Of a stretch of DNA of 64,000 bases, positions 1-10,852 are shown piece by piece (the stretch's first letter is position 1; every line of letters starts with the position of its first letter). The notes below the pieces were generated by a model. That model ran no database searches. It worked only from the letters and a program-made list of their open reading frames with translations, and was not told the DNA's origin. The position numbers and the translations under genes were made by a program. The stretch spans positions 733,903-797,902 of the forward strand of contig CH000017.1 of the NCBI GenBank assembly GCA_000149265.1, read 5' to 3'. Origin of the DNA: Ciona savignyi. Its lineage: Eukaryota > Chordata > Ascidiacea > Phlebobranchia > Cionidae.

Positions 1-373
1 ACACGCCACTTTTTTAGAGGCGACACGCCACTTTTTCCGAGGCGACACGCCACTTTTTTCGAAGCGACACGCCACTTTTTTCGAGGCGACACGCCACTTT
101 TTTTGAGGCGACACGCCACTTTTTTCGAGGCGACACGCCACTTTTTCAGAGGCGACACGCCACTTTTTCAGAGGCGACACGCCACTTTTTTCGAGGCGAC
201 ACGCCACTTTTTCAGAGGCGACACGCCACTTTTTCAGAGGCGACACGACACTTTTTTCGAGGCGACACGCCACTTTTTCAGAGGCGACACGCCACTTTTT
301 CAGAGGCGACACGCCACTTTTTCAGGGGCGACACGACACTTTTTTAGAGGCGACAAGTTACTTTTTAAAACAG
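1..373. repeat. Minisatellite array, 21-bp unit (left array)
   Basis: About 17-18 imperfect copies of a 21-bp unit, core CGACACGCCACTTTTTC, with variants of the linker (GAGG, GAAG, AGAGG). The array is already running at base 1, so its left end is outside the window. It decays at about 350-373 into unique AT-rich sequence. The open reading frame through it (repeating RRHATFF / RGDTPLF) is a by-product of a unit length divisible by three. The same unit occurs in reverse orientation at 5011-5690. Confidence 0.95.
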
Positions 374-653
374 CATAAGAGCGCATTGATTTTAATCAGA
401 CGAAGGTAATAGAAAGATGTTTCTGAATAGTGTTGCAGATGACTAAGAATATTGAGAAGCTTCCTGGCTAAAATTTCTTTGAATTCGATCGAAATAGTTT
501 TTATGTGAAAACAATAGCGCATTGGTTTTAATTAGGTGTATTTATTTCAGCAAATTCTTAAAGATTTGACTGCCAAATATCGTTAAGTTGGTTAGAAAAT
601 ATGAGTACGATACATTTTGACATCACCTTGGAGATCATGATGCCATATCCAAT

Positions 654-782
654 ATGTCCGATAATAAGTGTATGGTGTGTAATGAGAGGGATTTGTCAAC
701 ACTTTCCTCAAAAGAATTCAAAACTCACATTAAAAACATTGGGTTTTATCAGTCAGCCATGCCGCCATGGCATATTGGTTAA
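654..782 (+). CDS. Small reading frame with CxxC motif, possible exon fragment
   Basis: A 42-residue frame from an ATG at 654 to a TAA at 780-782 contains NKCMVCNERD followed by KEFKTHIKN, i.e. a CxxC pair and a downstream His. This looks like half of a zinc-binding module, but a second pair of ligands is not present in the same frame. An in-frame stop lies just upstream at 618, so either the ATG is the start or an exon begins near 634. It lies between the two inverted minisatellite arrays together with the PHD-like exon at 3762. Family not recognised; it may be part of a decayed mobile element or of a gene whose other exons I could not join. Confidence 0.25.
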   Translation: MSDNKCMVCNERDLSTLSSKEFKTHIKNIGFYQSAMPPWHIG

Positions 783-883
783 AAGAAAGGTAAATATATA
801 TATAACCTGAAACCTTTAATTACATAACCATAATGGTTTATGGACAAATAAAGTTTTTACTAAATTATTATGTGTCATTTTAG

Positions 884-1036
884 GATATGTTTTTCCGTGT
901 CGAATACTTTGTCCAGGACATTCTAATAAAAGTCTTAAAGAAAGGCAGCGCAGCCACTACCACTGCGGCACTGCCCACATTCACAATTTTAAAAGATGGA
1001 AGAAAGCTATCGTTTAAAGGACCCTTAAAAATGTAG
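884..1036 (+). CDS. Possible terminal exon, family not recognised
   Basis: A good acceptor (TGTCATTTTAG) at 883 opens a 50-codon frame to a TAG at 1034-1036. The end reads PTFTILKDGRKLSFKGP, with a short basic tail. The stretch faintly resembles the cis-proline region of thioredoxin-like folds, too weakly to assign. No joining exon could be shown by phase; a further exon-like stretch with acceptor and donor lies at about 1793-1856 (MKNIEAEMSKHVHSITG). Confidence 0.2.
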   Translation, partial: DMFFRVEYFVQDILIKVLKKGSAATTTAALPTFTILKDGRKLSFKGPLKM

Positions 1037-1358
1037 CATAGGTAACAATTAATCAGTATTTGTATAATTCGTCCGAATTGATTATAATTCAAATGGCAAA
1101 AGTATTGCAAATATTAACGCATCTAGGAATCTACTGTATCTGTATGTTATCATGATTAATCATTTTATATCAGAAAATTAATTGTGTTTTGAAAAGGAGA
1201 AAAAGTGATTAGAGAAAATTCTCAGTAAGCAGGAAATCTAATTCTAACTTGTCCCCAACACTAATATTAACCAATCAACTAACCATAACTATAACAATAA
1301 AGAAAGATTAGGCATATGTATAACCAATATTTTTTTCTTATCTGATGAAAAATAAGAA

Positions 1359-1670
1359 ATCATTCTGGTTCGACTGGTTAGTCTGGTGGTATAGTGCGAT
1401 GCATTTCAACCGAAGGGTTGTAGGTTCGAAACTGGTCGCAAGATAGTCGGTTGTGTCCTCGTGAAGACACTTAACAAACATTGCCTTAACCAGCGAATTA
1501 ATGGGTTTTACAAAAATGAAGGAACGGGTGTATTCTATATAACATACTGCAATAGCTCCGGTAACCCGGCGGTGGGCGCAAGGTGATCTGATGATTGCAT
1601 GTGTGTTCACCCCCTTGGTTTTCCTATTCACGGGGATAAACATGAAAATCCTATCTTATCCTATCCTATC
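1359..1670 (+). mobile_element. SINE-A, nearly full-length copy
   Basis: Best complete copy of the main SINE family of this window. The 5' end has tRNA-like pol III boxes: an A-box-like TGGTTAGTCTGGTGG and a B box GGTTCGAAACT. The body contains the family hallmarks GTTGTGTCC, ATTAATGGGTTTTAC, AATAGCTCCGGTAACCCG and CACGGGGATAAACATGAA. It ends in a pentanucleotide tail of the type (TATCC)n instead of poly(A). Confidence 0.85.
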
Positions 1671-3761
1671 ATACGAGTATTTGTCTTTGTAAACAATTTT
1701 GTTATCTGTAATATGTTCTGTTTGGGTTGTTAGTAAGGTTTTAACTAGTTAAGACAATTTGTATATCTTTTACTGGTATTTCTAATTGCAGCAAAAGAAA
1801 AAAGTGGAATGAAAAATATTGAAGCTGAGATGAGTAAGCATGTACATTCAATAACAGGTAAAAAAACATTTGAGTTGTTTTGCTCTTTTATGGGTAGGTA
1901 ACACAATTGTTTTCATGCTGAACCACAAAAACTTTAGTTTAGAACTCGGTTTATTGTTGTGAATGTAAGATCCCCTTTATCAATTACTTGTTATATGATG
2001 TCTATGTAATATGCTGAAAGTAAGTGTATCAAACATGGTTTAACTATTTTATTACTTGCATAGAAAAGCGTGTAGTACATATTTATTGAACTGAGAATTT
2101 TAAGTATTAAGAGCATGATTTTTTAATAAGTTACTCATCATTAGGTAGTTGATTAAGATTGTTCGTTTTACCAGAAAAGGTGGTGGAAAAATACAAAAGT
2201 TAGTTGTGTAAAAGCGATAACTGGTAATTGGTTGTGTCCTTGAGTAAGGGACTGGGGCCTTATCTTCACCTAACTGATCATCAAATTAAAAAAAAATTCC
2301 TTAAGTGGGGCATAAGTTAATCTGATAAATACTTGTATGAGGATGTCCCTCAGGTTATTTAGATCTGAAACAATATCCTATGTTGCTATGTATAAAGAAA
2401 GTTCTGGGTCAATCCCAATTAAGGATTTAAGAAATAGGTTTTATCATTTTTGTGCAATGCAGAATAGAGAGTATGACTTTACATGTGTGAAGTGTGGTTA
2501 ACCCAAGAATTATAATAGGAGATGGAAACGGGGCAAATTGTTTCCGTAGACCAGTTTACTTTTACGATCTAGACATATTTTATATACTAAGTATTTCCTT
2601 GTATCAAAAAATCTATATACTTGAACATACTTGTTTACATTCAATTATATGTTAATTTTTTAGGCTCTCCAGCCAGAAGAAACCAGTCAAGATGTCGTTG
2701 ATTGTGAAGAAATATGGTTGTAATACAAAAAAGAAATAGAGCATTTTATGGTATGGGAAATTATACAACTAAAATAATTTCACTGGAAATTTAGCATCTA
2801 CACATTTAAAATTTAAATTTTGGGTGCAAATTTCAACCACCATCATTAATTAGCTAATGATATTGCAAGTTTTAATTTAACTCCTAGATAATTATGGCGT
2901 AACAAGACATCCTTACATGTGTTTGGTGACAATACACTTACAAACTTTTAAAAAATGATTGCTATAATTCTTAAAAAAAAAATCCCGAAAAGTTAGTTAC
3001 TCAGTATTTGGCAAGTACAGGTTTACCTCCAGGTTAAACCCCAAATGTTTTGTAGACACATCAAAGTCATGTGAGTTACTATTTGTATTAGGTTAGGACC
3101 TATTTGTTTATGTTTGCAGGAACAAACTACGTAAGCTGCGTATAAAATATAGCAATTGTCGTTAAAGACCCTGCTTGCATATATTATACACATATATCAG
3201 AGTCAAAATGTGTTTTACAAATGGTGGTGGTTGACATATGGATGACACTGAGTCACTCCAGTTGTTGAATATTAATCTTTGTAATATCATGGTCAAACTA
3301 ATTATATGTGAATAAAATGATATGCATTGGTTTTGATACTGTGTACACCACTACGCTGTGATTTCGACCCAGTAATTTAGTTTATTTAATTTAAATAATA
3401 AACAAAATGCATTAACCTAGGGAAAGCAAATTGGACTCAATGGGATGAACAGTAATCTTCTGTTAATTGATTAGACATATGGCTATAACTTTGATGCTTT
3501 GACATTTAATGAACTAAATTAAGTGTTTTCCACCAGAGCCCAGAAATAACCTTTGTTGAGTGTGTGAAAAACTGAACTGTGGAAAAGCTAAAACAGACTG
3601 GGTAAGTCTTCTGATCTTTGTTTTCCTGTAAGTGGTAAAACACAAGAAGTGTTGTCACACTCCTCAGCTTACTGTGTGTACGCCATGACCTCCCAGCTTT
3701 GGGTGTGGGATATATGGTGATTTTACACTGTTAATACTGGTTTGGTTTGTATTTTATTTAG

Positions 3762-3851
3762 ATATGCTGCGACAAATGCGAAAGATGGTTCCACAGAGAC
3801 TGCATTTACTTATCGAAGCAACAGTTTCAAAATGCATTCAAGCAAAAATGA
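3762..3851 (+). CDS. PHD-finger-like exon (partial domain)
   Basis: After a clear acceptor (TTTTATTTAG, ending 3761) a 29-codon frame reads ICCDKCERWFHRDC, the hallmark second half of a PHD zinc finger: CxxC, Trp-Phe-His, then Cys. It ends at a TGA at 3849-3851, so the final CxxC pair of a standard PHD finger is missing here. The exon that should supply the first CxxC was not found in frame; the exon-like stretch at 3540-3601 has stops in all three frames. The setting between two inverted minisatellite arrays suggests a transposon-borne or decayed gene, but a host gene with exons I missed is possible. Confidence 0.5.
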   Translation: MCCDKCERWFHRDCIYLSKQQFQNAFKQK

Positions 3852-4708
3852 TATTGCCAATTTTTTGAATAAGACACAGTACATGAACTTCAATTTAGCT
3901 TTTTCAATTTATTGCTCAGGATAATTGATCACCTGTTTTTGAATTTTTTAATAGTACAATTTTGTTTATTTTCTTCTTCGTTTTCCACTTCATCCAATAT
4001 GGAATTTTAGCCAAGGTTGATTATACCTTACATCGCTGGTATTTTTTACTTAATATTTCTGTATTTTCTATTTTATTTTCTACTTCATCCAATATGGAAT
4101 TTTAGACCCAAATGGTGTTAATACTGATACTGTTATTTACAATTACCTGTTAAAGTGTTACATGATTTTCTTTTGTTTTCTGCATTACATAAAGTTCCTT
4201 TCAATGTTTGTGTGATGTTTTACCAATCACCTAAAATGCCACATACGACCATTTCAACAAGTAAATTTAGTGTCAATAACAGATGTTACTGGTACTGGTA
4301 GACGTCGCGAAACAATCTTAATTTCTGTTGTGAAACTCACAGAGGCAATTGTAATTAATCTTGAGCAAGATCTACCACATATTTTTAATTAAATTTAGGT
4401 TAGTTTATTCATTTTTTGACCCAGTAATAAATAATGAGGACACAAGAAAGCAAAGTTTACCCGGTTTACATATTTTGTGTAACTTAAACCGCTTCTTGTC
4501 TTAGCACTTGCATGATGAGCCCCTACCAAAGTGTGCCACGGTACAAGGATATATTATAGGATATTCATGTTTATTTCAGTGAATTGTTCTATTTTGTTAT
4601 TTCCGGTCTTACATGACCGAACGAGCAACTGGAGCTTTTAGCAGGACCCTATTTTGCACAAACCATTCCACATAAAGATTACAACACTTTCTTATTACGT
4701 GCATTCTT

Positions 4709-4830
4709 CCTCCGGCCGGTTAGTCTTGCTGTTAAGTGCGTCGCCTTTCAATCGAAAGGTTGCAGGTGCGAAACTGGTCGCTAGCTAGTTGGTTGTGTCC
4801 TTGGGCAAGGCAATTTACGGACATTGTATC
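4709..4830 (+). mobile_element. SINE-A, 5' fragment
   Basis: Head of SINE-A only: CCGGCCGGTTAGTCT, GTGCGTCGCCTTTCAATC, the B-box-like GGTGCGAAACTGG and TTGTGTCCTTGGGCAAG. The 3' half and pentamer tail are absent. Confidence 0.8.
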
Positions 4831-5010
4831 ATAGGGGTGAAAAGTGAAAAAGTGCTTGCCATGGATAAATAAATATGAAAATTGACTTCAGATTATAACA
4901 ACAATAACAAAAAAGAGTTGCTATCTTGCTCACATTTAACCATAAGTCCACTTATGAGAAGAATATAAGAAATTTCTTAAACTATAATACATATAGTGAG
5001 TTATCACCTT

Positions 5011-5690
5011 TGAAAAAATGGCATGTCGCTTCGGAAAAAGTGTCGTGTCGCCTCGGAAAAAGTGGCGTGTCGCCTCTGAAAAAGTGGCGTGTCGCCACTG
5101 AAAAAGTGGCGTGTCGCCTCTGAAAAAGTGGCGTGTCGCCTCGAAAAAAGTGGCGTGTCGCCTCGGAAAAAGTGGCGTGTCGTCTCGAAAAAAGTGGCGT
5201 GTCGTCTTTGAAAAAGTGGCGTGTCGCCTCGGAAAAAGTGGCGTGTCGTCTCTGAAAAAGTGGCGTGTCGCCTCTGAAAAAGTGGCGTGTCGCCTCGAAA
5301 AAAGTGGCGTGTCGCCTCGAAAAAAGTGGCGTGTCGTCTCTGAAAAAGTGGCGTGTCGCCTCTGAAAAAGTGGCGTGTCGCCTCTGAAAAAGTGGCGTGT
5401 CGCCTCTGAAAAAGTGACGTGTCGCCTCTGAAAAAGTGGTGTGTCGTCTCTGAAAAAGTGGCGTGTCGCCTCTGAAAAAGTGGCGTGTCGTCTCGAAAAA
5501 AGTGGCGTGTCGCCTCTGAAAAAGTGGCGTGTCGCCTCGAAAAAAGTGGCGTGTCGCCTCTAAAAAAGTGGCGTGTCGTCTCTGAAAAAGTGGCGTGTCG
5601 CCTCGAAAAAAGTGGCGTGTCGCCTCGAAAAAAGTGGCGTGTCGCCTCTGAAAAAGTGGCGTGTCGCCTCTAAAATAGTGGCGTGTCGCA
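5011..5690. repeat. Minisatellite array, 21-bp unit, inverted relative to array at 1-373
   Basis: About 32 copies of the 21-bp unit, core GAAAAAGTGGCGTGTCGCC, which is the reverse complement of the unit at 1-373. Variants alternate between CTCTG, CTCGA and CTCGG linkers, giving some higher-order structure. The array stops sharply at GTCGCATGCGACATTTTC (about 5684-5701). Both strands have long open frames across it only because 21 is a multiple of three. Confidence 0.95.
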
Positions 5691-5701
5691 TGCGACATTT
5701 T

Positions 5702-7143
5702 CTGGTGTATAGTCCTATTGGAAATTTCACGCTAAAAACAACAACGAAGCATCAACCTTGTTCCAAAAACGTAAGTTAGATACTATTGATACGCATGAGT
5801 AATTTAAATGTAAATAAATGAGTATTTTTTTATCAATAGGGGAGCGAGAGCACAAATAAAAAATGTGGTCCATCTTACCCCCTGGCCCATCTTACCCCTA
5901 TCGACTATACAGTATATAAAAACGGACCTAGCGATGGATTAGTCCTAAATTAGAAATTAGGTCCGGTCAAAAAAGTTGTACCTTAAAAATTTCAAAAAAA
6001 CTTTTGAAACTTTTTTTTTATTAAGCATTATTTTGTTTTAAACGGATAAAAGTTGATCTATAAATATTAATTATGCCTAGGAATATTAAGTATTTTTCGC
6101 TGTAACCGATAATTTATGGGTAAAGCGAACCACTACAAGAGGTTTATTATTATATCTTCATTTATAATTGTGTATATATATATTAAAAAAGGCCCACAAA
6201 AATAAACAAATTGTTGACAGGCTAGTCAATTGAGATATTGCTATACTGTTTCAGTTCAACCATATATTCACTGGGTTTAGTCAACTCGCGGTCAGTACTT
6301 TGCACTCGATAACGACCTACTTTGACTGGTTTCGATGAAACCAACATTTCGGTGACACTCTGATCGATTGAAAGACTGTAAACAAATCGCTACCTAACTA
6401 CAGTATCCTGAGTGTAACATTTAATACAAATCAGCTATTTTTGAAATATCAATTTGTTTGAAAATTCGTAGAAAAACCACAACAATTAAACTGCATTAAA
6501 TGACGCGTGTTGTAGCCGCATCGCATGACGCAGGTATAGGCAAGTGCGCCAAACCAGTGACTCAATTCCGGTAGCTGCTGATTACATGATAATAAGCATA
6601 TTAATAGGTTAGTCACGTCAGCAAATATGTTATTGTCACGTAATCGTGTGAGAACGACCAGCTTATTTTAAACCAAGTTCTAGGCAGTTCGTGTAGTGAC
6701 TGGCGGATATTCTATGTCCGAAAGTAAAGTACAACCCTTTCGACGCTAATTAAGAACGAAAATTAGATTTATTAAACGGGACCCGGCTTGGTAAATCTTA
6801 CACAATTAAAAAAGCTGTGTTTGTCATTTCACGCTCGGTAAATAATGACTTAGTCGGAGAGGACCTTTGCACGCTTGAGCAAACACCCTACTACTCCAAA
6901 ACAACGGCGACGAATCTGACAATACCATTCTGCAGGGTTAGATAGGTTCACTCTGCATCGATAAAAGGGCGCTGACAGAAGTTTGTTTTTTTCGCTAATT
7001 CGCTTGTCCAACACAGCTGTGGGATTTCCATTTAGTCGCAGCGACAAAACAAGCTAAACTCGCGGATCGATTCAGCAGATAAAGCAGTGTTAGAAAATGT
7101 AGGTGTGCTTCGTTAAAGAATTTCCTGGAATTACGGCGTTGAA
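5702..7143. other. Spacer upstream of the PITPNC1-like gene
   Basis: No gene seen. AT-rich up to about 6250, with TATATATATAT near 6170. The proximal 600 bases before the ATG at 7144 are less AT-rich and presumably hold the promoter and 5' leader; no TATA box is obvious. The phrase GGAAATTTCAC.CTAAAAA at 5719 recurs at 10815, so a dispersed repeat end may lie here. Confidence 0.5.
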
Positions 7144-10100
7144 ATGCTGCTAAAGGAATATCGGATATGTATGCCGTTAAGCGTTGAGGAGGTAAATAAA
7201 TTAGTTACTTATTCTTTCGTTTTAACCGTTTTTCGCATTAGTTTACTTGTGTTACCTGTTAACCACATTGTTTGCAGTATCAAAGGGGTCAACTGTACAT
7301 GATAAACAGACATAGCAACGAACAGAGTGTATCTGGCGAAGGTGTGGAGGTTATTACCAATAAAGCCGTTATTAGTGAAGAAAATGGCCGTGGACAGTAC
7401 ACTGAAAAGCGAATTCATTTAAGTAGGCAAGTTCCAGTAGTCAAGTTTGTACCTATGTACATAGTTATAAAATAGTTTCTGTGTACAATCGATCACCATT
7501 TTATGATTTATTGACAATATGCTTATAATGATCGAATAAACCTAGTGTACATATGTTTTAAAGTTTAATATTGGTAACTGTCTTGGGGTAAAAATCAAGA
7601 ATTTGCAGCTTTTTACCTATATTGCATGGATGATTACATTGCTGTGCACAGCCTTTATGCCCTAGCTGTTCAGCCTACTAATGTTGGCAACTTTTTTTAT
7701 TAAATGTTCTAAATTTTTGATTAAAATGTTCTAAATTGGCCACAAATATTATGGTACGCAAGGTGTATTAATGCAGATACTTTGGTTTTAAGAAATAACA
7801 GATTTTATTACAGTCGTTTACCGAATTGGGCACGCTCCTTTGTGCCAAGTGCGTATGTGACTGAAAAAGCTTGGAACTTTTATCCTTACACAATAACAGG
7901 TGCATTATAGTAAAAATACCTTTGTATAATTTTATAATCTTGAAAATGAGGTATAAAATCCCTATGTAAATATTACACAATGTATGTTGTATAGTGCAAT
8001 ACTTTCTTCTTATATGGCATAAGAACGAACTTATTAAATAAAACTATGTGACCAAAAATTAATTATTAATTAGATGAGCTCATAATTTTTTATATGTGCA
8101 ACTGAAGCCTACGAGCCTATTGTACTAATTATAGCATGGTAGACAAAACAAAAGATAAAAAAATTGACCTGCCATCAACATTAAATTGCCTAGGTCCCCT
8201 GTGTGATGTATTTGTTAAACCCTTATGACACTACAAGGAGATAAAGCGTGTCTGCGACAGATTTTATTGATCCTCTCGAGGGTCATGTTGCAATGTCAAA
8301 CATCTATTGATCCCATTGTTCATCTGATCCGACTAAAAGTATTGAGCGGTTACTGATGGTTTCAAAATTAATGATGTTTGTTCATATAAGCATTTACTGC
8401 GATTCGCCTTGAATAAGATCCATAGGCTAGTCAAATTAAAAAAAAGATAAAGAGATGCATGTACTGGTAATATATATATAATTAATCTGTGATACACATA
8501 CAAGTTAATTAAGAACCATAGTCAAATTTAAAAAATGTTTATAAAGATGTATATACTGGTAATATATATATAATTAATCTGTGATACACATACAAGTTAA
8601 TTAGGAACCATAGTCAAATTTAAAAAAAAGGTTTATAAAGCTGTATATACTGGTAATATATATATATAATTAATCTTTGATACACATACAAATTAATAAA
8701 GAACCATAGTTAAATTTAAAAAAAGGTTTATAAAGATATATATACTGGTAATATATCTATACATATATATAATTAATCAAAACCAAAATTTGCATGTTCT
8801 TCACCACTTCACATCTGCAAATGCAGAATATTCAGTAAGTTAAAATTGAATTTTTTTTAAATTGAGGAGACTTTTACAATATTTTCATGTTTTGTTCAGT
8901 GTCCTTGGTTTCCGCGGTTAGAAATTCATATTGAGACAAGGTATGAAGACAACAATGGCCATAACGATGATTTCAGCTGTGCTAAGGTAGTAAGAATCTT
9001 GGTTTGGCACCCAAATACTGTGTCATGCAACATTTTTTAATTATATTCAATGTGCTGTACCTCAACATTGCTTTAATGGCCATAACGATGATTTCAGCTG
9101 TGCTAAGGTAGTAAGAATGCATTGGTTTGGCACCCAAAATACTGTGCATTACAACTATTTAATTATATTTTAAGGTGCTGTTCCTCAACAATTGGTTTAA
9201 AGTTTTTGTTTCTTGGTATTTTTGTGTTGTAATGCACACTGGTAATATTATCCAGTGCATCACATTAAAAGTGCATATATGAATACATGAGTCACGCATA
9301 TAAATGTATTTTGCTAAAGGCAAACTTCCTGCCTATGCATTAGGCGTGTAATTAACAATGTTGATACAGGTGTGCAAAGAAACTGAACCTCACGAATTTT
9401 CCCAACGGGAGATAGTGCACCTAGACTTGGCTTACGACAAAGTACCTGACAAGCATTACAGAGCGAACGAGGTTAGAACTAATCCCTTAAGGACTTAACA
9501 CATTACTTGTAATCGATATCCTAGCATTTGTGATAAAGTGTGCACTAAGGGCTATGGAAGCTGGTTATTAAGATTTAATCTAATTTATAATGTCATGTGT
9601 TCTTAAGGATTGTACGAAGTTTCGATCTTTGAAAACTGGAAGAGGACCTCTTGAACCAAACTGGAGGGTAAGACATTCCACTTTTTTATTCCCAAAGCTG
9701 TGTTTGGAAACATACTGTACACTTAAACCATGGAAATGATAGTTGGCAAGTAAAATTGAATTAGAAAGAGTCGAAGGCTGCCATGCAATCAACACACAAG
9801 CAGTGTAGGTTTACATTGCCATAATAATTAATGAAGTTTATATTACCACCAGAACACCCACTCTCCCATAATGTGCTCCTACAAGCTGGTTCAGGTTAAG
9901 TTTGAAGTTTGGGGATTACAGGGCAAGGTAGAAGGCTACATCCACAAAGTTGTGCGGTAAGTGCTTTCTTAATAGTCCTTCACTCTGGATACACTTCACT
10001 TCACGCGGCGTTTGGCCAATCGTAAAGTATGTGATAAACGAAGTATAGAAATATATGTGATAAATGTGATGAACATACTGTTTTAACTAATAGGTTTATA

Positions 10101-10599
10101 TAAAGTCTAAAATAAAATATCCGCAATGTATTTACATTGCTTTTTAAAACTTAACAACACACCACAATTTTAATACTGTATTAAACATGCCGTTTTTGTA
10201 TAAATGGTTTGGTGTATGGTATAATGGTACTATTCAGAGTGCTTCAATTGTGTAATTATTTTTTTTTATAAACTACAGAGATGTTCTGTTGTTGGCACAT
10301 CGTCAAGCTTTCGCATGGATAGATACATGGTATGGTAGGTATCTTGGTGTATTTAAAACTAGTTGCGGGATTAAACTGGACAAGTTGTGTTACAGACATG
10401 ACCTTCGACAACATTCGAGAATACGAGTACGAAATGCAGGAGCAAACCAATGCTAAAGTAAAAAACGATAACAGTTTTCCCACTACACCAGTTACCCCCT
10501 CTGGTAGGTTTTAATTCTGTGGACTAATTTGATTCTACTGTCAAGGCTTATCTTTTTCCAGGTGTCCATCTACCAGGAACAAGTTCTGGAACGACATAG
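7144..10599 (+). CDS. PITPNC1: Cytoplasmic phosphatidylinositol transfer protein, PITPNC1 type
   Basis: Ten exons: 7144-7191, 7278-7426, 7814-7899, 8900-8986, 9370-9471, 9608-9667, 9853-9956, 10279-10334, 10396-10503, 10562-10599 (TAG). The product (about 278 residues) is a START-like lipid-transfer domain that carries phosphatidylinositol or phosphatidic acid between membranes in the cytosol. Family landmarks are clear: [16 protein letters not shown] at the start, [91 protein letters not shown]. The start and the [10 protein letters not shown] segment fit the PITPNC1 branch better than PITPNA/B. The C-terminal extension is short and Ser/Thr/Pro-rich. Intron 2 appears to use a GC donor (AG|GCAAGT). 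Exon 3 ends in phase 1 but exon 4 starts in phase 0, so a short exon or two residues are missing between them. Confidence 0.88.
8429..8785. repeat. 92-bp tandem repeat, four copies, in PITPNC1 intron 3
   Basis: Four imperfect tandem copies of an AT-rich unit of about 92 bp, each with TACTGGTAATATATATA, GATACACATACAA and GAACCATAGT. The copies start near 8429, 8520, 8612 and 8708; the last is truncated and merges into the run-up to exon 4. Confidence 0.85.
8954..9198. repeat. 121-bp tandem duplication across the end of PITPNC1 exon 4
   Basis: Copy 1 starts at 8954 inside exon 4 and copy 2 at 9075 in the following intron. Both contain AATGGCCATAACGATGATT, the exon end GTGCTAAG and its donor GTAGTAAG, then intron sequence (TTGGTTTGGCACCC). 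The second copy therefore holds a spare 33-base exon end with intact donor but no full acceptor; an internal TTTCAG could act as one. Divergence between copies is low, so the event is fairly recent. Confidence 0.9.
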
Positions 10600-10852
10600 A
10601 CCAAAACTGTACTAAAAACCTGTAGACCAAAACTGTACTAAAAAACTGATAAGTCAACCAAGAGTTGGTAATATCACACTGTGCTAATGGAATGAAAGAT
10701 TTATTTTTAACACATCTTGTTATTTCACTGCTATGCAGCCGCACAATACTTAACATTCTCTTTCATTGTACACTATACCGGCCTGCACTTATGCCGCTTT
10801 GTTCTGCAGTTGCTGGAAATTTCACCCTAAAAATACGGCGTCAGTTAAGTTT

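Noticed and set aside
103-378. Open frame with repeating RRHATFFEATRHFF
   Set aside because: It is only the 21-bp minisatellite read in frame; the same happens on both strands of the array at 5011-5690.
1359-1450. tRNA gene-like sequences in SINE-A and SINE-B copies
   Set aside because: Pol III boxes are present but acceptor stems do not pair and the copies carry SINE bodies and tails; none folds as a tRNA.
3540-3605. Possible exon before the PHD-like exon
   Set aside because: Good acceptor and donor, but all three frames contain stops.
6850-7047. Minus-strand 65-codon frame just upstream of PITPNC1
   Set aside because: No family likeness and no splice context; lies in the probable promoter or leader of PITPNC1.
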